Source: Anaerolineales bacterium UBA6055
GTDB taxonomy: Bacteria > Chloroflexota > Anaerolineae > Aggregatilineales > Phototrophicaceae
Direction: 5' to 3'
Assembly (NCBI GenBank): GCA_002428985.1
Contig: DIYL01000062.1
Span: 248,001 to 312,000, forward strand
DNA length: 64,000 nt
Made by a program: the position numbers and the translations under genes. This document shows positions 35,071 to 44,555 of this stretch, one piece after another. The stretch's first letter is position 1. Each line of letters starts with the position of its first letter. The notes under the pieces were generated by a model, which saw only the letters and a program-made list of their open reading frames with translations, was not told the origin of the DNA and made no database searches.

Positions 35071-36450
35071 ATGTCAGACACATTTGTAGGCATCCAAATT
35101 GGTGCCATTAGTTTTGTTGATGAGGGTGTAGAAGAAGTTCTCGATATATTGCAAGAAAAAGCTGGAGTCAATGCAATCCTTATTTCTGCGTTGACATGGA
35201 GCATCGGGAATGCTGGGCGGGCTGCATTTGGTTTTCCAGATCATGGTGTTCAAGAACCTGATAATTTGCGGGGTGGGGGGATGTATGAACCCGATCCCCG
35301 TTACTATAAAAAGACATTTATGGATCGTTTTGATGCGCCAGATGAGCTGTATGATGGTTTCGATACTTTAGCTGATGTAATCCCTGCGGCACGTAAACGG
35401 GGTATCAAATGCTATACATACTATTGCGAAACCTCTAGTTCAGCCATTCGCTCGATCTGGCAACCGGGATTCGCTCATTTCCTCGATCGCGATCACCTTG
35501 GGCGGATGGCGACTCGTCCATCACTAATGAACCCTGACTATAAAACATGGTGGCATTCAGTGTTTGCTGATTGGCTTAATAACCATGATTTGTCAGGTGT
35601 ACTCTGGGGTGTGGAACGTCAAAGCCCGTTGATGGATATCTTCCGTGGCGATAGTTCCACTGGATTTGACCAATATTATGTTGCAGAAGCGCGTGCACGC
35701 GGTATTGATGTCGAACGTGCAATTGAAGGCTACAAGAAAGTCGATAATTTCCTCAAACGTGTGCGCGATGGAGAACGTCCAAAAGAGGGCGTTTTTGTGA
35801 TGTTATTGCGCCATCTGTTACATCATCCGGAAGTTCTGATGTGGGAAAAAATGTGGCTCGATTCACATCATGCTTTCTATCGTGAATTATCCGGCTTAGT
35901 AAAATTCCACGATCCCAATCTCGAGTTTGGCATGGGTATCTGGCAAGTTATCAACACCTATAATCCATATCTACGTGCTCAATACGACCAATCCGAGTAT
36001 GCGCCGTATGCTGACTGGTTTAAACCAGTGTTGTATCACACACCTGCTGGCGCACGCTTCAAAGGGTTTGCAGACTCATGGCAAAAAGGTGTCATGGCGG
36101 ATGCAACACCAGAAGGTGCATTTAATGCCCTCTCCACGATTCTCGGGTTTGATGGCATCGCATCGTCCTATGAAGAATCCGCATTAGCAGGCTTTAAACC
36201 AGAGTACGTCAAAGAATGGACAGCTAAACTGATCGAACAAACTGGACGACCTGTTTATCCAGGTATCGGTGTCGGTGTTGGTCACAATGGTGTCAGCAAA
36301 GAAATTACCCCGCAAGAAATTAAAGAAGGCACACTAGCAGGGTTCGATGGTGGGGCGACGGGTGTCATGATCTCCCGCAATTATTCCGAGGCAGAACTAC
36401 GCAACCTCGAAGCTGTGGGTGATGCACTTAAAGAACGTGGTTTGATTTAG
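35071..36450 (+). CDS. TIM-barrel-like protein, possible glycoside hydrolase relative, unknown
   Basis: The 459-residue protein has no signal peptide. Its start has AAAGG upstream. Blocks such as FVGIQIGAISFVDEGVEEVL, AARKRGIKCYTYYCETSS, DLSGVLWGVERQSPLMDIF, KPVLYHTPAGARFKGFA and TGRPVYPGIGVGV alternate strands and helices like a TIM barrel, and acidic residues end several predicted strands (YCETSS, WGVERQSP). It reminds me of glycosyl-hydrolase-like barrels annotated as hypothetical in environmental genomes. It lies next to a Gfo/Idh dehydrogenase, so a role on a sugar-like part of the substrate is reasonable but unproven. Confidence 0.6.
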   Translation: MSDTFVGIQIGAISFVDEGVEEVLDILQEKAGVNAILISALTWSIGNAGRAAFGFPDHGVQEPDNLRGGGMYEPDPRYYKKTFMDRFDAPDELYDGFDTLADVIPAARKRGIKCYTYYCETSSSAIRSIWQPGFAHFLDRDHLGRMATRPSLMNPDYKTWWHSVFADWLNNHDLSGVLWGVERQSPLMDIFRGDSSTGFDQYYVAEARARGIDVERAIEGYKKVDNFLKRVRDGERPKEGVFVMLLRHLLHHPEVLMWEKMWLDSHHAFYRELSGLVKFHDPNLEFGMGIWQVINTYNPYLRAQYDQSEYAPYADWFKPVLYHTPAGARFKGFADSWQKGVMADATPEGAFNALSTILGFDGIASSYEESALAGFKPEYVKEWTAKLIEQTGRPVYPGIGVGVGHNGVSKEITPQEIKEGTLAGFDGGATGVMISRNYSEAELRNLEAVGDALKERGLI

Positions 36451-36460
36451 GAGCATAACA

Positions 36461-37531
36461 ATGACAATACGAGTAGGAACAATTGGTGCAAGTTTTGCTA
36501 AAGCCGCATATTTACCCGCTTTGTCAACTATTGACGATGTCGAATTAGTCGCAATTGCTAGCGCGAGACTCTCAAGCGCACAATCTACCGCCGATATGTT
36601 TAATATCCCCAACGTCTATGATGACTGGGAAACGATGATCGGTGAACATGAGCTAGATTTGGTCTGCATTGCAACACCAACAATCTATCACGCGCCGATG
36701 GCCCTCAAAGCCTTAAATGCAGGCGCACATGTGCTCTGTGAAAAACCAATGGCGATGAATCAAGATGAATCACTGGAGATGTATGAGACTGCTGAAAAGC
36801 TGAATAAAGTCCATATCATCGGACACGAACTACGCTTCAACCCGAACCGTAAAAAAATCAAAGAATTGATTGAATCTGGCTATATTGGTGATGTGCGTCA
36901 TGTCAATATTGTCAATATTTCTGGATCATGGGGTGATCCTGCGTCTCGTCCAGAAGGCGATTGGTGGTCAGATGAAGCAATGGGTGGTGGACGACTCGGT
37001 GCCAATGGATCACATCAAATTGATCTATTACGATTCTGGCTCGGCGATGTTGGTGCAATTAGTGGGCAAATCGCAACGATGGTACCGGATCGCATCGACA
37101 AAAATTCGGGCAGTGCGTGGACAGCAACAGCGGATGATCAATCCAGTTTCCTTGCTGAAATGAAAAATGGCGCACTTTGCAATGTATTCATGAGTGGCGC
37201 AGCCCGCCATACGACTGGTAATCACACTCAGATTTTTGGTAGTGAAGGCACAATCTTGCTATCGAACAGCGATGAAAAACTGATGGTCGCTAAAGCTGGC
37301 GAAGACTACGAAGATATGAGCATTCATGACCCGAATGCTGACATTGAGGGTATCAATAGTGGTATCTGGAATGTGTCATTTGTCGCATTGATGGAAGAAC
37401 TTACCGCAGCTATTCGTGAGAAACGTAGTTTGTCATGGGGGGCAACCTTTGATGACGGCCATCAATGTCAAATTGCAATGGATGCTGTTCGCCAAAGTAG
37501 TGTGGAACGTCGCTGGATTGATTTATCGTAA
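36461..37531 (+). CDS. Gfo/Idh/MocA-family oxidoreductase, second copy in the locus
   Basis: The 356-residue protein has an N-terminal NAD(P)-binding fold (VGTIGASFAKAAYLPALS), the CEKPMAM signature near residue 92 and GANGSHQIDLLRFWLGD, which carries the catalytic histidine. The start has GGAG six bases upstream and follows the TIM-barrel gene by 10 bases. It is only distantly similar to the copy at 29957, so the two likely act on different intermediates. The GTAGGG palindrome at 37564 separates it from the next gene. Confidence 0.92.
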   Translation: MTIRVGTIGASFAKAAYLPALSTIDDVELVAIASARLSSAQSTADMFNIPNVYDDWETMIGEHELDLVCIATPTIYHAPMALKALNAGAHVLCEKPMAMNQDESLEMYETAEKLNKVHIIGHELRFNPNRKKIKELIESGYIGDVRHVNIVNISGSWGDPASRPEGDWWSDEAMGGGRLGANGSHQIDLLRFWLGDVGAISGQIATMVPDRIDKNSGSAWTATADDQSSFLAEMKNGALCNVFMSGAARHTTGNHTQIFGSEGTILLSNSDEKLMVAKAGEDYEDMSIHDPNADIEGINSGIWNVSFVALMEELTAAIREKRSLSWGATFDDGHQCQIAMDAVRQSSVERRWIDLS

Positions 37532-37563
37532 ATACACTACAATCGAAAAATTTATATGAAATT

Positions 37564-37591
37564 GTAGGGGCATGATGCATCATGCCCCTAC
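37564..37591. repeat. Perfect 28-bp GTAGGGG palindrome
   Basis: The 28 bases are their own reverse complement: GTAGGGGCATGATG followed by its complement CATCATGCCCCTAC. It belongs to the GTAGGG family of the locus and lies in an 84-base gap between the Gfo/Idh and aminotransferase genes. It would form a strong hairpin on either strand. Confidence 0.8.
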
Positions 37592-37615
37592 TAATACCAA
37601 TGGATTTAATTATAT

Positions 37616-38779
37616 ATGAACTACAAAAATTACATCTCCAATCGCGCACAACGCCTGATGGGATCACTTGGTAAACAAACTTCTGTCCCGATTGAAGGCT
37701 TGATTAACCTCGGCAGTGGTACACCTGATTTTCTGCCACCACAATATGTTCTTGATGCGATGCAAGAAGCCGTTGCTAGCGGACGTATTCAATATACAGC
37801 ATGGACAGGTATCCCTGAATTACGTAATGCGATTGCTGAAAAACTAAAGACTGAAAATGGCATCAATATTGACCCAAACTCACAACTCATCGTGACCTCA
37901 GGCGCACAAGAAGCTCTCATGGTAACCTTGATGACCCTCTTGGATGACGGAGATAACGTCATTACGCCGTCACCGCATTATGACGAATACTCACGTGATG
38001 CAAAAATCCTTGGCGGTGAACTCATTCCAGTTGCTACAACGCGGGAATCGAACTTCACGATTGATGTTGCAGACCTTGAAGCAGCTATCACCGACCGCAC
38101 TAAAGGCATCATCGTTGTGACACCTAATAATCCAACTGGAACGGTCTTACCAGAATCGGTTCTGCAAGATATTGCACAACTAGCTATCGAGAAAGATTTA
38201 CTGGTTGTATCTGATGAAATTTATGAATACTACGTGTTTGATGATCACAAACACATTAGTATGTCAACATTACCGAATATGGCAGAACGCACCATCACTA
38301 TTAACAGTTTCTCAAAATCATTCGGGATGACTGGATTGCGCTTAGGCTATATTGCCGCACCGTCCGAAATTGTTGAAGCAATGCTACCATTCCATCATGC
38401 CATGATGGTATGTGCCAATTCCGTAACACAATGGGGTGGAGTCGCTGTCATGAGTGAATCACGCGAGTGGTTTAGTGAAAAACTAGCCGAATACGACCGT
38501 CGCCGCAAGCTATGGATGCAAACATTGGACGAAATCGGCTTACCTTATGGCGAACCTCAAGGCGCGTATTATGTGTTTATCGACATTCGCCCAACTGGTT
38601 TAACTAGCCAGGAATTTGTCAATCGGGCTCGCACAGAAGCACGTCTTGTTTTCCAACCAGGTACAATTGGTGGTGGAGCAGGTGAGGGATTCATACGTGG
38701 TGCATTGACCAAAGGCTCACCTGAATTTGAAGAAGGGCTAGACCGCTTTAAAGACTTTGTGGGAGGTTTATTATCATGA
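37616..38779 (+). CDS. Class I/II pyridoxal-phosphate aminotransferase
   Basis: The 387-residue enzyme has PNNPTGTVL, SDEIYEYYVFDD, TINSFSKSFGMTGLRLGYI with the Schiff-base lysine, and a C-terminal GFIRGAL in place of the usual R-x-S substrate loop. It is related to, but clearly different from, the intact aminotransferase at 22913. The ribosome site is poor. The stop overlaps the start of the following SDR gene (ATGA), so they are coupled: transamination followed or preceded by an oxidoreductase step on the same compound is likely. Confidence 0.93.
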   Translation: MNYKNYISNRAQRLMGSLGKQTSVPIEGLINLGSGTPDFLPPQYVLDAMQEAVASGRIQYTAWTGIPELRNAIAEKLKTENGINIDPNSQLIVTSGAQEALMVTLMTLLDDGDNVITPSPHYDEYSRDAKILGGELIPVATTRESNFTIDVADLEAAITDRTKGIIVVTPNNPTGTVLPESVLQDIAQLAIEKDLLVVSDEIYEYYVFDDHKHISMSTLPNMAERTITINSFSKSFGMTGLRLGYIAAPSEIVEAMLPFHHAMMVCANSVTQWGGVAVMSESREWFSEKLAEYDRRRKLWMQTLDEIGLPYGEPQGAYYVFIDIRPTGLTSQEFVNRARTEARLVFQPGTIGGGAGEGFIRGALTKGSPEFEEGLDRFKDFVGGLLS

Positions 38780-39510
38780 CAGATCTAAATGGGAAAATTG
38801 CTGTTGTCACAGGCGCAGCTCAAGGATTAGGTAATGCAATCGCGCGAGCATATGCGCAAGAAGGTATGAAAGTCGCATTGATTGATGTTAAAGCCGATAC
38901 CTTACAAAAATTAAGTGAAGAGATAAAAGCAGCTGGTGGTGAATGCCTTGTCATTCCCGCTGATTTATCTGACATCTATGAGACCCAGCGGGCTGCATCT
39001 GAAGTGTTGGGTGAATATGGTACACCGCTTGTGTTTGTCCATAATGCCGCTGTCTTATACCCACGCCCTTTACTAGATGTCTCAATTCGAGAATGGTTAT
39101 TAACTGTCAATGTACAGATTCAAGCTGCATTTATTCTGACAAAATCTTTCTGGCAGGGCATGACTGATGCAGGTCAGGGCAGTATTTTGTTCGTCTCGTC
39201 TCAGTCGGGTATTAAAGGTTTCGCAGATGAAGTCCCTTATTGCACAGGTAAACATGGACTCGAGGGGATGATGAAATCTCTTTCATTAGAGGGGAAAGCG
39301 CGTAACATCTCGGTGAATACCATCACACCCGGAATGTATATGCATACACCCATGTCCGAGCAGAATTATCCTGAAGATTTAAAAGAAAAATGGGTTGACC
39401 CTATGTTACTGACGCCTGCATTTGTTAAGCTGGCGACGACGTCTGCTAACGATACAACAGGCGAACGGTTAAACGCATGGGAGATGTCTGAGGAATTACG
39501 GTCTTTGTAG
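38776..39510 (+). CDS. Short-chain dehydrogenase/reductase
   Basis: The 244-residue classical SDR has VTGAAQGLG (TGxxxGxG), the HNAAVL block (NNAG equivalent), LFVSSQSG (catalytic Ser) and YCTGK (YxxxK). Asp in ALIDVKAD suggests NAD rather than NADP. The start has GGGAGG nine bases upstream, inside the end of the aminotransferase gene. It probably oxidises a hydroxyl or reduces a keto group made by its neighbour. Confidence 0.93.
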   Translation: MTDLNGKIAVVTGAAQGLGNAIARAYAQEGMKVALIDVKADTLQKLSEEIKAAGGECLVIPADLSDIYETQRAASEVLGEYGTPLVFVHNAAVLYPRPLLDVSIREWLLTVNVQIQAAFILTKSFWQGMTDAGQGSILFVSSQSGIKGFADEVPYCTGKHGLEGMMKSLSLEGKARNISVNTITPGMYMHTPMSEQNYPEDLKEKWVDPMLLTPAFVKLATTSANDTTGERLNAWEMSEELRSL

Positions 39511-39527
39511 CATTTCACGGAGTTGAT

Positions 39528-40397
39528 ATGAAAAACTATACGATTGGATTTGCTAATCTCATTGAAACTCACGAAAGTCCAAGACAAGTAAGAAAAAGTT
39601 TCGAAGCAGAAATCGCAAAACACGAGAATCTCAAGCTAATTGTTCGAGATAATCAATTGAATACCGATATAGCAAAAGAAAACATGCAATACTTTGCAGA
39701 CTTGCCTGTTGATCTAGCTGTGTTATTTCATTTAGATGAACGTAATCTACCAGATGTGATTAAGCCGATGACTTGGGCGGGTATTCCAGTCATCACGTCA
39801 ACTGTCCGTGCACCGATGGCATACTTTCTGGGTTTGGATGACAAACAAGCTGGGAAATATGTAGGTGAGGAAGTAAAAAGATGGGTAGAGCATAATTGGC
39901 AAGGGGAGTTTGATAAGATACTTATTCTCACGCCACAAACCGGCTTGACCTTCAACCTACATCGTATTCAAGGGGCATTAGAGGTATTGAGGACCATGCC
40001 AACTTTCGATACGAACAAAATCTTATATATTGATGAAGGGGGCACATCGGAGAATGCTGTCAAGAGTGCGCGAATTGTCATGGAGCAATGGAAAGATGAG
40101 TATCGGGTCGTTTTATTGTCAATGATTGACTATGTTGTTGTGCCAGTATTAGACATGATTCGGGAGTTAGGGTATATCGAGCAAATTGTCTGTGGTAGTT
40201 TTGACAGTACCCAAGTTGCACTAGAGGAATTCCGTAAGCCTGATTCACCTCTTGTAGTGGCACCGACTTTTGAGGCTGAAAAATTTGGAGAGTTTATCGT
40301 CCCAATGATTATTGACATCTTAGAGAAGAAAGTTCATCCAAATCATCAAGTCTTAAGATCGTCAAAATTGCGAACCCGTGCTGAGTTCTTAAAATAA
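39528..40397 (+). CDS. Solo type-1 periplasmic-binding-protein fold without signal peptide or HTH
   Basis: The 289-residue protein reads like a LacI/RbsB ligand-binding domain: YTIGFANLIETHESPRQVRK at the start, DLPVDLAVLFHLDERNL in the first lobe, DKILILTPQTG and VCGSFDSTQVALEEFR in the second. It has neither an N-terminal signal sequence nor a DNA-binding domain, and the ATG with GGAG seven bases upstream fits a complete gene. It should therefore be a cytoplasmic ligand binder, a sensor missing its output domain, or a recruited enzyme. It lies 17 bases after the SDR gene. Confidence 0.7.
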   Translation: MKNYTIGFANLIETHESPRQVRKSFEAEIAKHENLKLIVRDNQLNTDIAKENMQYFADLPVDLAVLFHLDERNLPDVIKPMTWAGIPVITSTVRAPMAYFLGLDDKQAGKYVGEEVKRWVEHNWQGEFDKILILTPQTGLTFNLHRIQGALEVLRTMPTFDTNKILYIDEGGTSENAVKSARIVMEQWKDEYRVVLLSMIDYVVVPVLDMIRELGYIEQIVCGSFDSTQVALEEFRKPDSPLVVAPTFEAEKFGEFIVPMIIDILEKKVHPNHQVLRSSKLRTRAEFLK

Positions 40398-40426
40398 AAT
40401 ATTAATTAGAAAATAGGATAAGCCCT

Positions 40427-41791
40427 GTGAGTGAATTACAAGATGTATTTGATTATATTGATGCAAATGCACAAGAATATATTGAAGACCTACAAACGCT
40501 TGTGCGCCAACCCAGTATCTCTGCCCAAGGCATCGGATTACGTGAATGTGCTGACTTAGTATTAGACATGATGCATCGTGATGGGTTAGATGCGCACATG
40601 CACGAGCTCGATGGAGGACCACCTGTTATCACGGGACATATTACAACCACGCAATCCAAAAAGACAATGCTCGCATATTCCCACTATGATGTGCAACCAC
40701 CTGAACCACTTGATGCATGGACACACGACGGACCTTGGTCAGCTAAAATTGTCGATGGGTATATGTATGGACGTGGGTGTAGTGACAATAAGAGTGGTAT
40801 CCTTGCGTTTAATAAAGCCGCCAAGGCCCTATTAAATGTCCGAGGCGAACTGCCTGTCAATCTCAAATTTATTATTGAAGGTGAAGAAGAAATAGGCAGC
40901 TTGAACCTTGGCCCTTGGGTAGAGAAGAACACTGATCTCTTAGAAGCTGATGGGATGCACTGTCTAGATGGACCAAATGATACCAGCACGGATTTGCCAG
41001 ATGTTGATCTTGGCTTGAAGTCAGTTTTATTTGCGGAGTTTGTTGTACGCGGTGCGAACGAGGATATTCACTCGCTCAACTTTCCGCTACTGCCGTCACC
41101 TATATGGGATTTGGTTAAAGCCCTTAATACACTGATTGACGATAATCGACGTATCTTGATTGACGGCTGGTATGATGGTCTGTATGAGCTGCAAGACGAA
41201 GATTATGAAATTCTCCAAGATAAACTCGACCGTGTTGATTTGGACGATATGCGTGCCGAATGGGGCATAGACGAATTTGCAATGGGACGTGATGGCATCG
41301 ATGCTCATATCGCCCGTCATTATGAACCAACTGCCAACATTGCAGGTATCGTCGGTGGTTATACTGGACCGGGTTCAAAAACAATAGTACCCAATGAAGC
41401 CCGCGCCAAGATGGACTTCCGCCTGCCACCCAACATCAACCCAGACGAAGCTAAGAAGAAGCTCCGCGCCCACCTAGATAAGCACGGCTTTGAACACATC
41501 GAAATTCAGTTCAAGACTGCAGAGCCACCTTACAAAATCTCAGTAAAAGAACCGATGGCACAGGCAATTATCAAAGCTGCGACAGAAATTTTTGGGCAAG
41601 CACCTATTGTGAATGGGGTAAGTGCTGAGGGCACAATCCTCAAACACGTGTGGATTCCCTGTGTGCTAACAGGTTTTGCCTCGCCTGGAGCAAATTTACA
41701 TGCGCCGGACGAAAACCTAAGCATTGAACACTATATTCGTGGCATCAAATACGCGGCACTGATAATGTACGAATTTGGGAAAATGGATTAG
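40427..41791 (+). CDS. M20 family dipeptidase (CNDP-like)
   Basis: The gene starts at GTG 40427 with AGGATAA about eight bases upstream and encodes 454 residues, the size of carnosine-dipeptidase-like enzymes. The dizinc site is visible in YSHYDVQPPEP (His/Asp), GRGCSDNKSG (bridging Asp), EGEEEIGS (Glu pair), CLDGPND and the C-terminal GANLHAPDENL. Longer than ArgE/DapE members, it probably cleaves dipeptides in the cytoplasm. It closes the plus arm, which suits a pathway whose imported substrate has a peptide bond. Confidence 0.92.
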   Translation: MSELQDVFDYIDANAQEYIEDLQTLVRQPSISAQGIGLRECADLVLDMMHRDGLDAHMHELDGGPPVITGHITTTQSKKTMLAYSHYDVQPPEPLDAWTHDGPWSAKIVDGYMYGRGCSDNKSGILAFNKAAKALLNVRGELPVNLKFIIEGEEEIGSLNLGPWVEKNTDLLEADGMHCLDGPNDTSTDLPDVDLGLKSVLFAEFVVRGANEDIHSLNFPLLPSPIWDLVKALNTLIDDNRRILIDGWYDGLYELQDEDYEILQDKLDRVDLDDMRAEWGIDEFAMGRDGIDAHIARHYEPTANIAGIVGGYTGPGSKTIVPNEARAKMDFRLPPNINPDEAKKKLRAHLDKHGFEHIEIQFKTAEPPYKISVKEPMAQAIIKAATEIFGQAPIVNGVSAEGTILKHVWIPCVLTGFASPGANLHAPDENLSIEHYIRGIKYAALIMYEFGKMD

Positions 41792-41810
41792 GCGTTTACA
41801 GCTACACAGG

Positions 41811-41850
41811 TTGGGATGTGCATCTGCTAAATGACTAGATCGCATCCCAA
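41811..41850. terminator. Hairpin between converging M20 and histidine-kinase genes
   Basis: TTGGGATG (41811-41818) pairs with CATCCCAA (41843-41850) across a 24-base loop, with further CACA/TGTG complementarity outside. It lies between convergent stops. Confidence 0.5.
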
Positions 41851-41870
41851 TGTGTATTTGTTATCCAAAC

Positions 41871-44555
41871 TCAAATGAGATTTTTTGACATATAAATTGT
41901 GAAGGTTGCTCCTTGTCCAAGTTTACTTTCACATGAAATTGTGCCACGATGCAAACCAACAATCTCATGAACGATTGCAAGTCCCAGTCCCGTACCACGC
42001 ATATTTTCAGTATTTTTACCCCGATAAAATGGTTGATATATATGGGGTAGATCTTTACGAGCGATACCAATTCCATTATCTTGTATTTTAAACGTCAGGT
42101 TTTTGCCGGACTGTTCAATTGTGATGTTTATGTCAGTTGATTCTGACGAGTACTTTTGAGAATTGGTTAGCAAATTCATCATAGCTTGTTCCATAAGATT
42201 GCTATCAAATTTTGCTGTCGGGGCATCCGTAACGAGGCGAATGTCTAAGTTGTGCGACTTAGTATTATTCATCTCAAATCTTCTTTGAATTGAATCGACA
42301 AAAGCAGATAAATCTATAACACCCGCTTGATAGTCGATTCGATTTTGTTGGGCTTCACTCATAGTACGGATATTATCTAACATACTGGTCAGATGCTGAA
42401 TTTGAGCAATAATCTGGTTTAGTTTTTCATCTTTGCGATCAATTGTCAGACGATCACGATAACGCATCAATATTTCTGTATTTGTTAATATCACAGCGAG
42501 AGGAGTGCGGAATTCGTGAGATATGGTTGTTAGGAGACGTGTTCTTAAATCACTGAGTTGTCGCTCTTTTTGGAGTTTTAACGCAAGTTTTTCTTGTTCT
42601 AGCTGAAATGCCTCGGCTTGACGTTGTGCTGTAATGTCATGGGTAATCACCTGTATACCGCTAATTTCACCGCTACTACTAAACACAGGTTGTGCGACCG
42701 ACCACAAGAATTGCGTTTCACCATCAATATCTATTTCTTCTTCTATGTAAGTCGCACTATTATTTTCTAGTACCTTGTTGATAAATGTGATAGTTGATTC
42801 ATGACGATTCGGCTCAAATGCATCCATGAAACACCCAATCATATCGGCTGGTTCGCCACCTAAAAACAGTGCAGCCTGCTTATTAATCATTTGAATGCTT
42901 CCATCCAAATTATAAATAACAATATTGTAAAGTGCGTTCTCAAATAGCGTACGATAGCGATGTTCATTTTCCATCAGGGCTAGCTTTATACGTTGTTCTT
43001 CCGTCACATCCATAAAAGTTGCAAAACGTCGCTCACCAATAATTGAGACGTGGATCATAACAGCGCGTTGCTGTCCCCATTTATCGATAATATAGTAGAT
43101 ACGGGCTGGTACAGAACTCTGATCCTGCTCCGCCAGTTCAAGATCTTCGTTCCATTGTTGATATGTTTGTTCACGGTATTTGGGGTCGGGATAGGCGAGT
43201 TTACGCCATGTATCAATATCTGGGGTATCATCTACTGTGTAACCGAATGTCTCAGTAAATACGTTATTATAGTATTCTACCTGTTCATCACTTGTTGAGA
43301 TACCAATAGGAATTGGGCTATGGTCTAAAAAGGATTGTTGCTCAAATTTCAAACGCTCTTTTTCAGACACGTCGATAGCAATGCCCATAATATGGATAAC
43401 ATGACCATCTTCATCTCGCTTAGCGACTTTGTCCCGACTATGAAACCAGACCCAGTGCCCATCCTTATGCTTCATACGATAGGTAATTTCGAGGACTTCC
43501 TCGTTATCTTCGATTTGTTTTATATCCTCAAAATGCATTTGAACCCGTTGAAAGTCTCCGGAATGCATTAATCCATGTATTGGCTGTTCATTCTGGTGTA
43601 TATCATCATCGAGCGTATAACCGAGGTAATCTGCTATTCGTTTATTGGTATATATGAGTTTATTCATTCGAAGATCGAATACATAGATCACACCGGGTAC
43701 AGTGCTCGCAATCTCAGAAATAAATTGTTCACGTAATAACAGTTGATGTTCAGCCTGTTTCAAAGAAGTGATTTCAATAGCGAATCCGCCGATGTGGATT
43801 GTATCGTCGATACCAACAACCGGGAATTTAATTTCTTTGAACCAATGGAGATCATCCTCTTCCCACATTGCATACTCATCCATTTCAACGATCGCATTCC
43901 GTTCTAGAACTTGATGGTCAGCATGTCGAATACTGCGTGCAACATGTGCTGGTAAATCCTCATAAGGGGTACGATTATTGATATTCATATTCTTCTTGAA
44001 TGTCAGCTCACGCATATGGGAATTGGTGAAGAGGTAGTTAGATAGTGCATCCTTAATGTAAGCAATTAGGGGGGCATGATCCATAAATGCCTTAAAGCGC
44101 TTCTCACTCTCAATGAGTTGCTCTTGTACTTTCTTTTGCTCGGTAATATCGCGGAAAATAGAAACATGTCGCCCCGGAATTACACTACTCACGGCAACAA
44201 AATCAATTAATATCTCGTGCCCATCTTTATGTATAACGTTGTACTCACCACGCATTTTGCCTGTTTGAGCAAATGTTTCCCACTCTTCTTGGACGTGTTC
44301 AGTTATCGCAACAATATCGAGGATTTGTATTTGCAATAGTTCCTCTTTAGTATATCCCAGTAGCTCACAAGCAACAGGATTTACATCAACATATTGCATG
44401 TTGTCATCGGCAATTAACAAACCATCCATTGAATTTTCAAAAGTGGCATCACGAACAAGTAACTGTTGCAGAAGTGATTCAACAGATACATCTCTATCAT
44501 TTGCGAGGTTAGAAAGTTGCTCAAATAACTCGTCAGAAAGCTCTAAAGTTGTCAT
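41871..44555 (-). CDS. Cytoplasmic multi-PAS sensor histidine kinase
   Basis: The 894-residue protein has no transmembrane segment. About five PAS domains follow one another (roughly residues 33-150, 160-275, 283-405, 410-530, 537-655), marked by phrases such as NPVACELLGYTKEEL, IADYLGYTLDD and FTETFGYTVDD. Next is the dimerisation domain with the H-box TTISHEFRTPLAVI and an ATPase domain with N-box MNLLTNSQKYS, DNGIGI and GTGLGLAIV. It should sense intracellular ligands or redox state and phosphorylate a response regulator. None is encoded next to it, so it is an orphan kinase. The ribosome site is weak. Confidence 0.92.
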   Translation of the reverse strand: MTTLELSDELFEQLSNLANDRDVSVESLLQQLLVRDATFENSMDGLLIADDNMQYVDVNPVACELLGYTKEELLQIQILDIVAITEHVQEEWETFAQTGKMRGEYNVIHKDGHEILIDFVAVSSVIPGRHVSIFRDITEQKKVQEQLIESEKRFKAFMDHAPLIAYIKDALSNYLFTNSHMRELTFKKNMNINNRTPYEDLPAHVARSIRHADHQVLERNAIVEMDEYAMWEEDDLHWFKEIKFPVVGIDDTIHIGGFAIEITSLKQAEHQLLLREQFISEIASTVPGVIYVFDLRMNKLIYTNKRIADYLGYTLDDDIHQNEQPIHGLMHSGDFQRVQMHFEDIKQIEDNEEVLEITYRMKHKDGHWVWFHSRDKVAKRDEDGHVIHIMGIAIDVSEKERLKFEQQSFLDHSPIPIGISTSDEQVEYYNNVFTETFGYTVDDTPDIDTWRKLAYPDPKYREQTYQQWNEDLELAEQDQSSVPARIYYIIDKWGQQRAVMIHVSIIGERRFATFMDVTEEQRIKLALMENEHRYRTLFENALYNIVIYNLDGSIQMINKQAALFLGGEPADMIGCFMDAFEPNRHESTITFINKVLENNSATYIEEEIDIDGETQFLWSVAQPVFSSSGEISGIQVITHDITAQRQAEAFQLEQEKLALKLQKERQLSDLRTRLLTTISHEFRTPLAVILTNTEILMRYRDRLTIDRKDEKLNQIIAQIQHLTSMLDNIRTMSEAQQNRIDYQAGVIDLSAFVDSIQRRFEMNNTKSHNLDIRLVTDAPTAKFDSNLMEQAMMNLLTNSQKYSSESTDINITIEQSGKNLTFKIQDNGIGIARKDLPHIYQPFYRGKNTENMRGTGLGLAIVHEIVGLHRGTISCESKLGQGATFTIYMSKNLI

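Noticed and set aside
34942..37591. CRISPR array
   Set aside because: The repeats are palindromes of variable core spread over kilobases and on both orientations, without regular spacers or cas genes.
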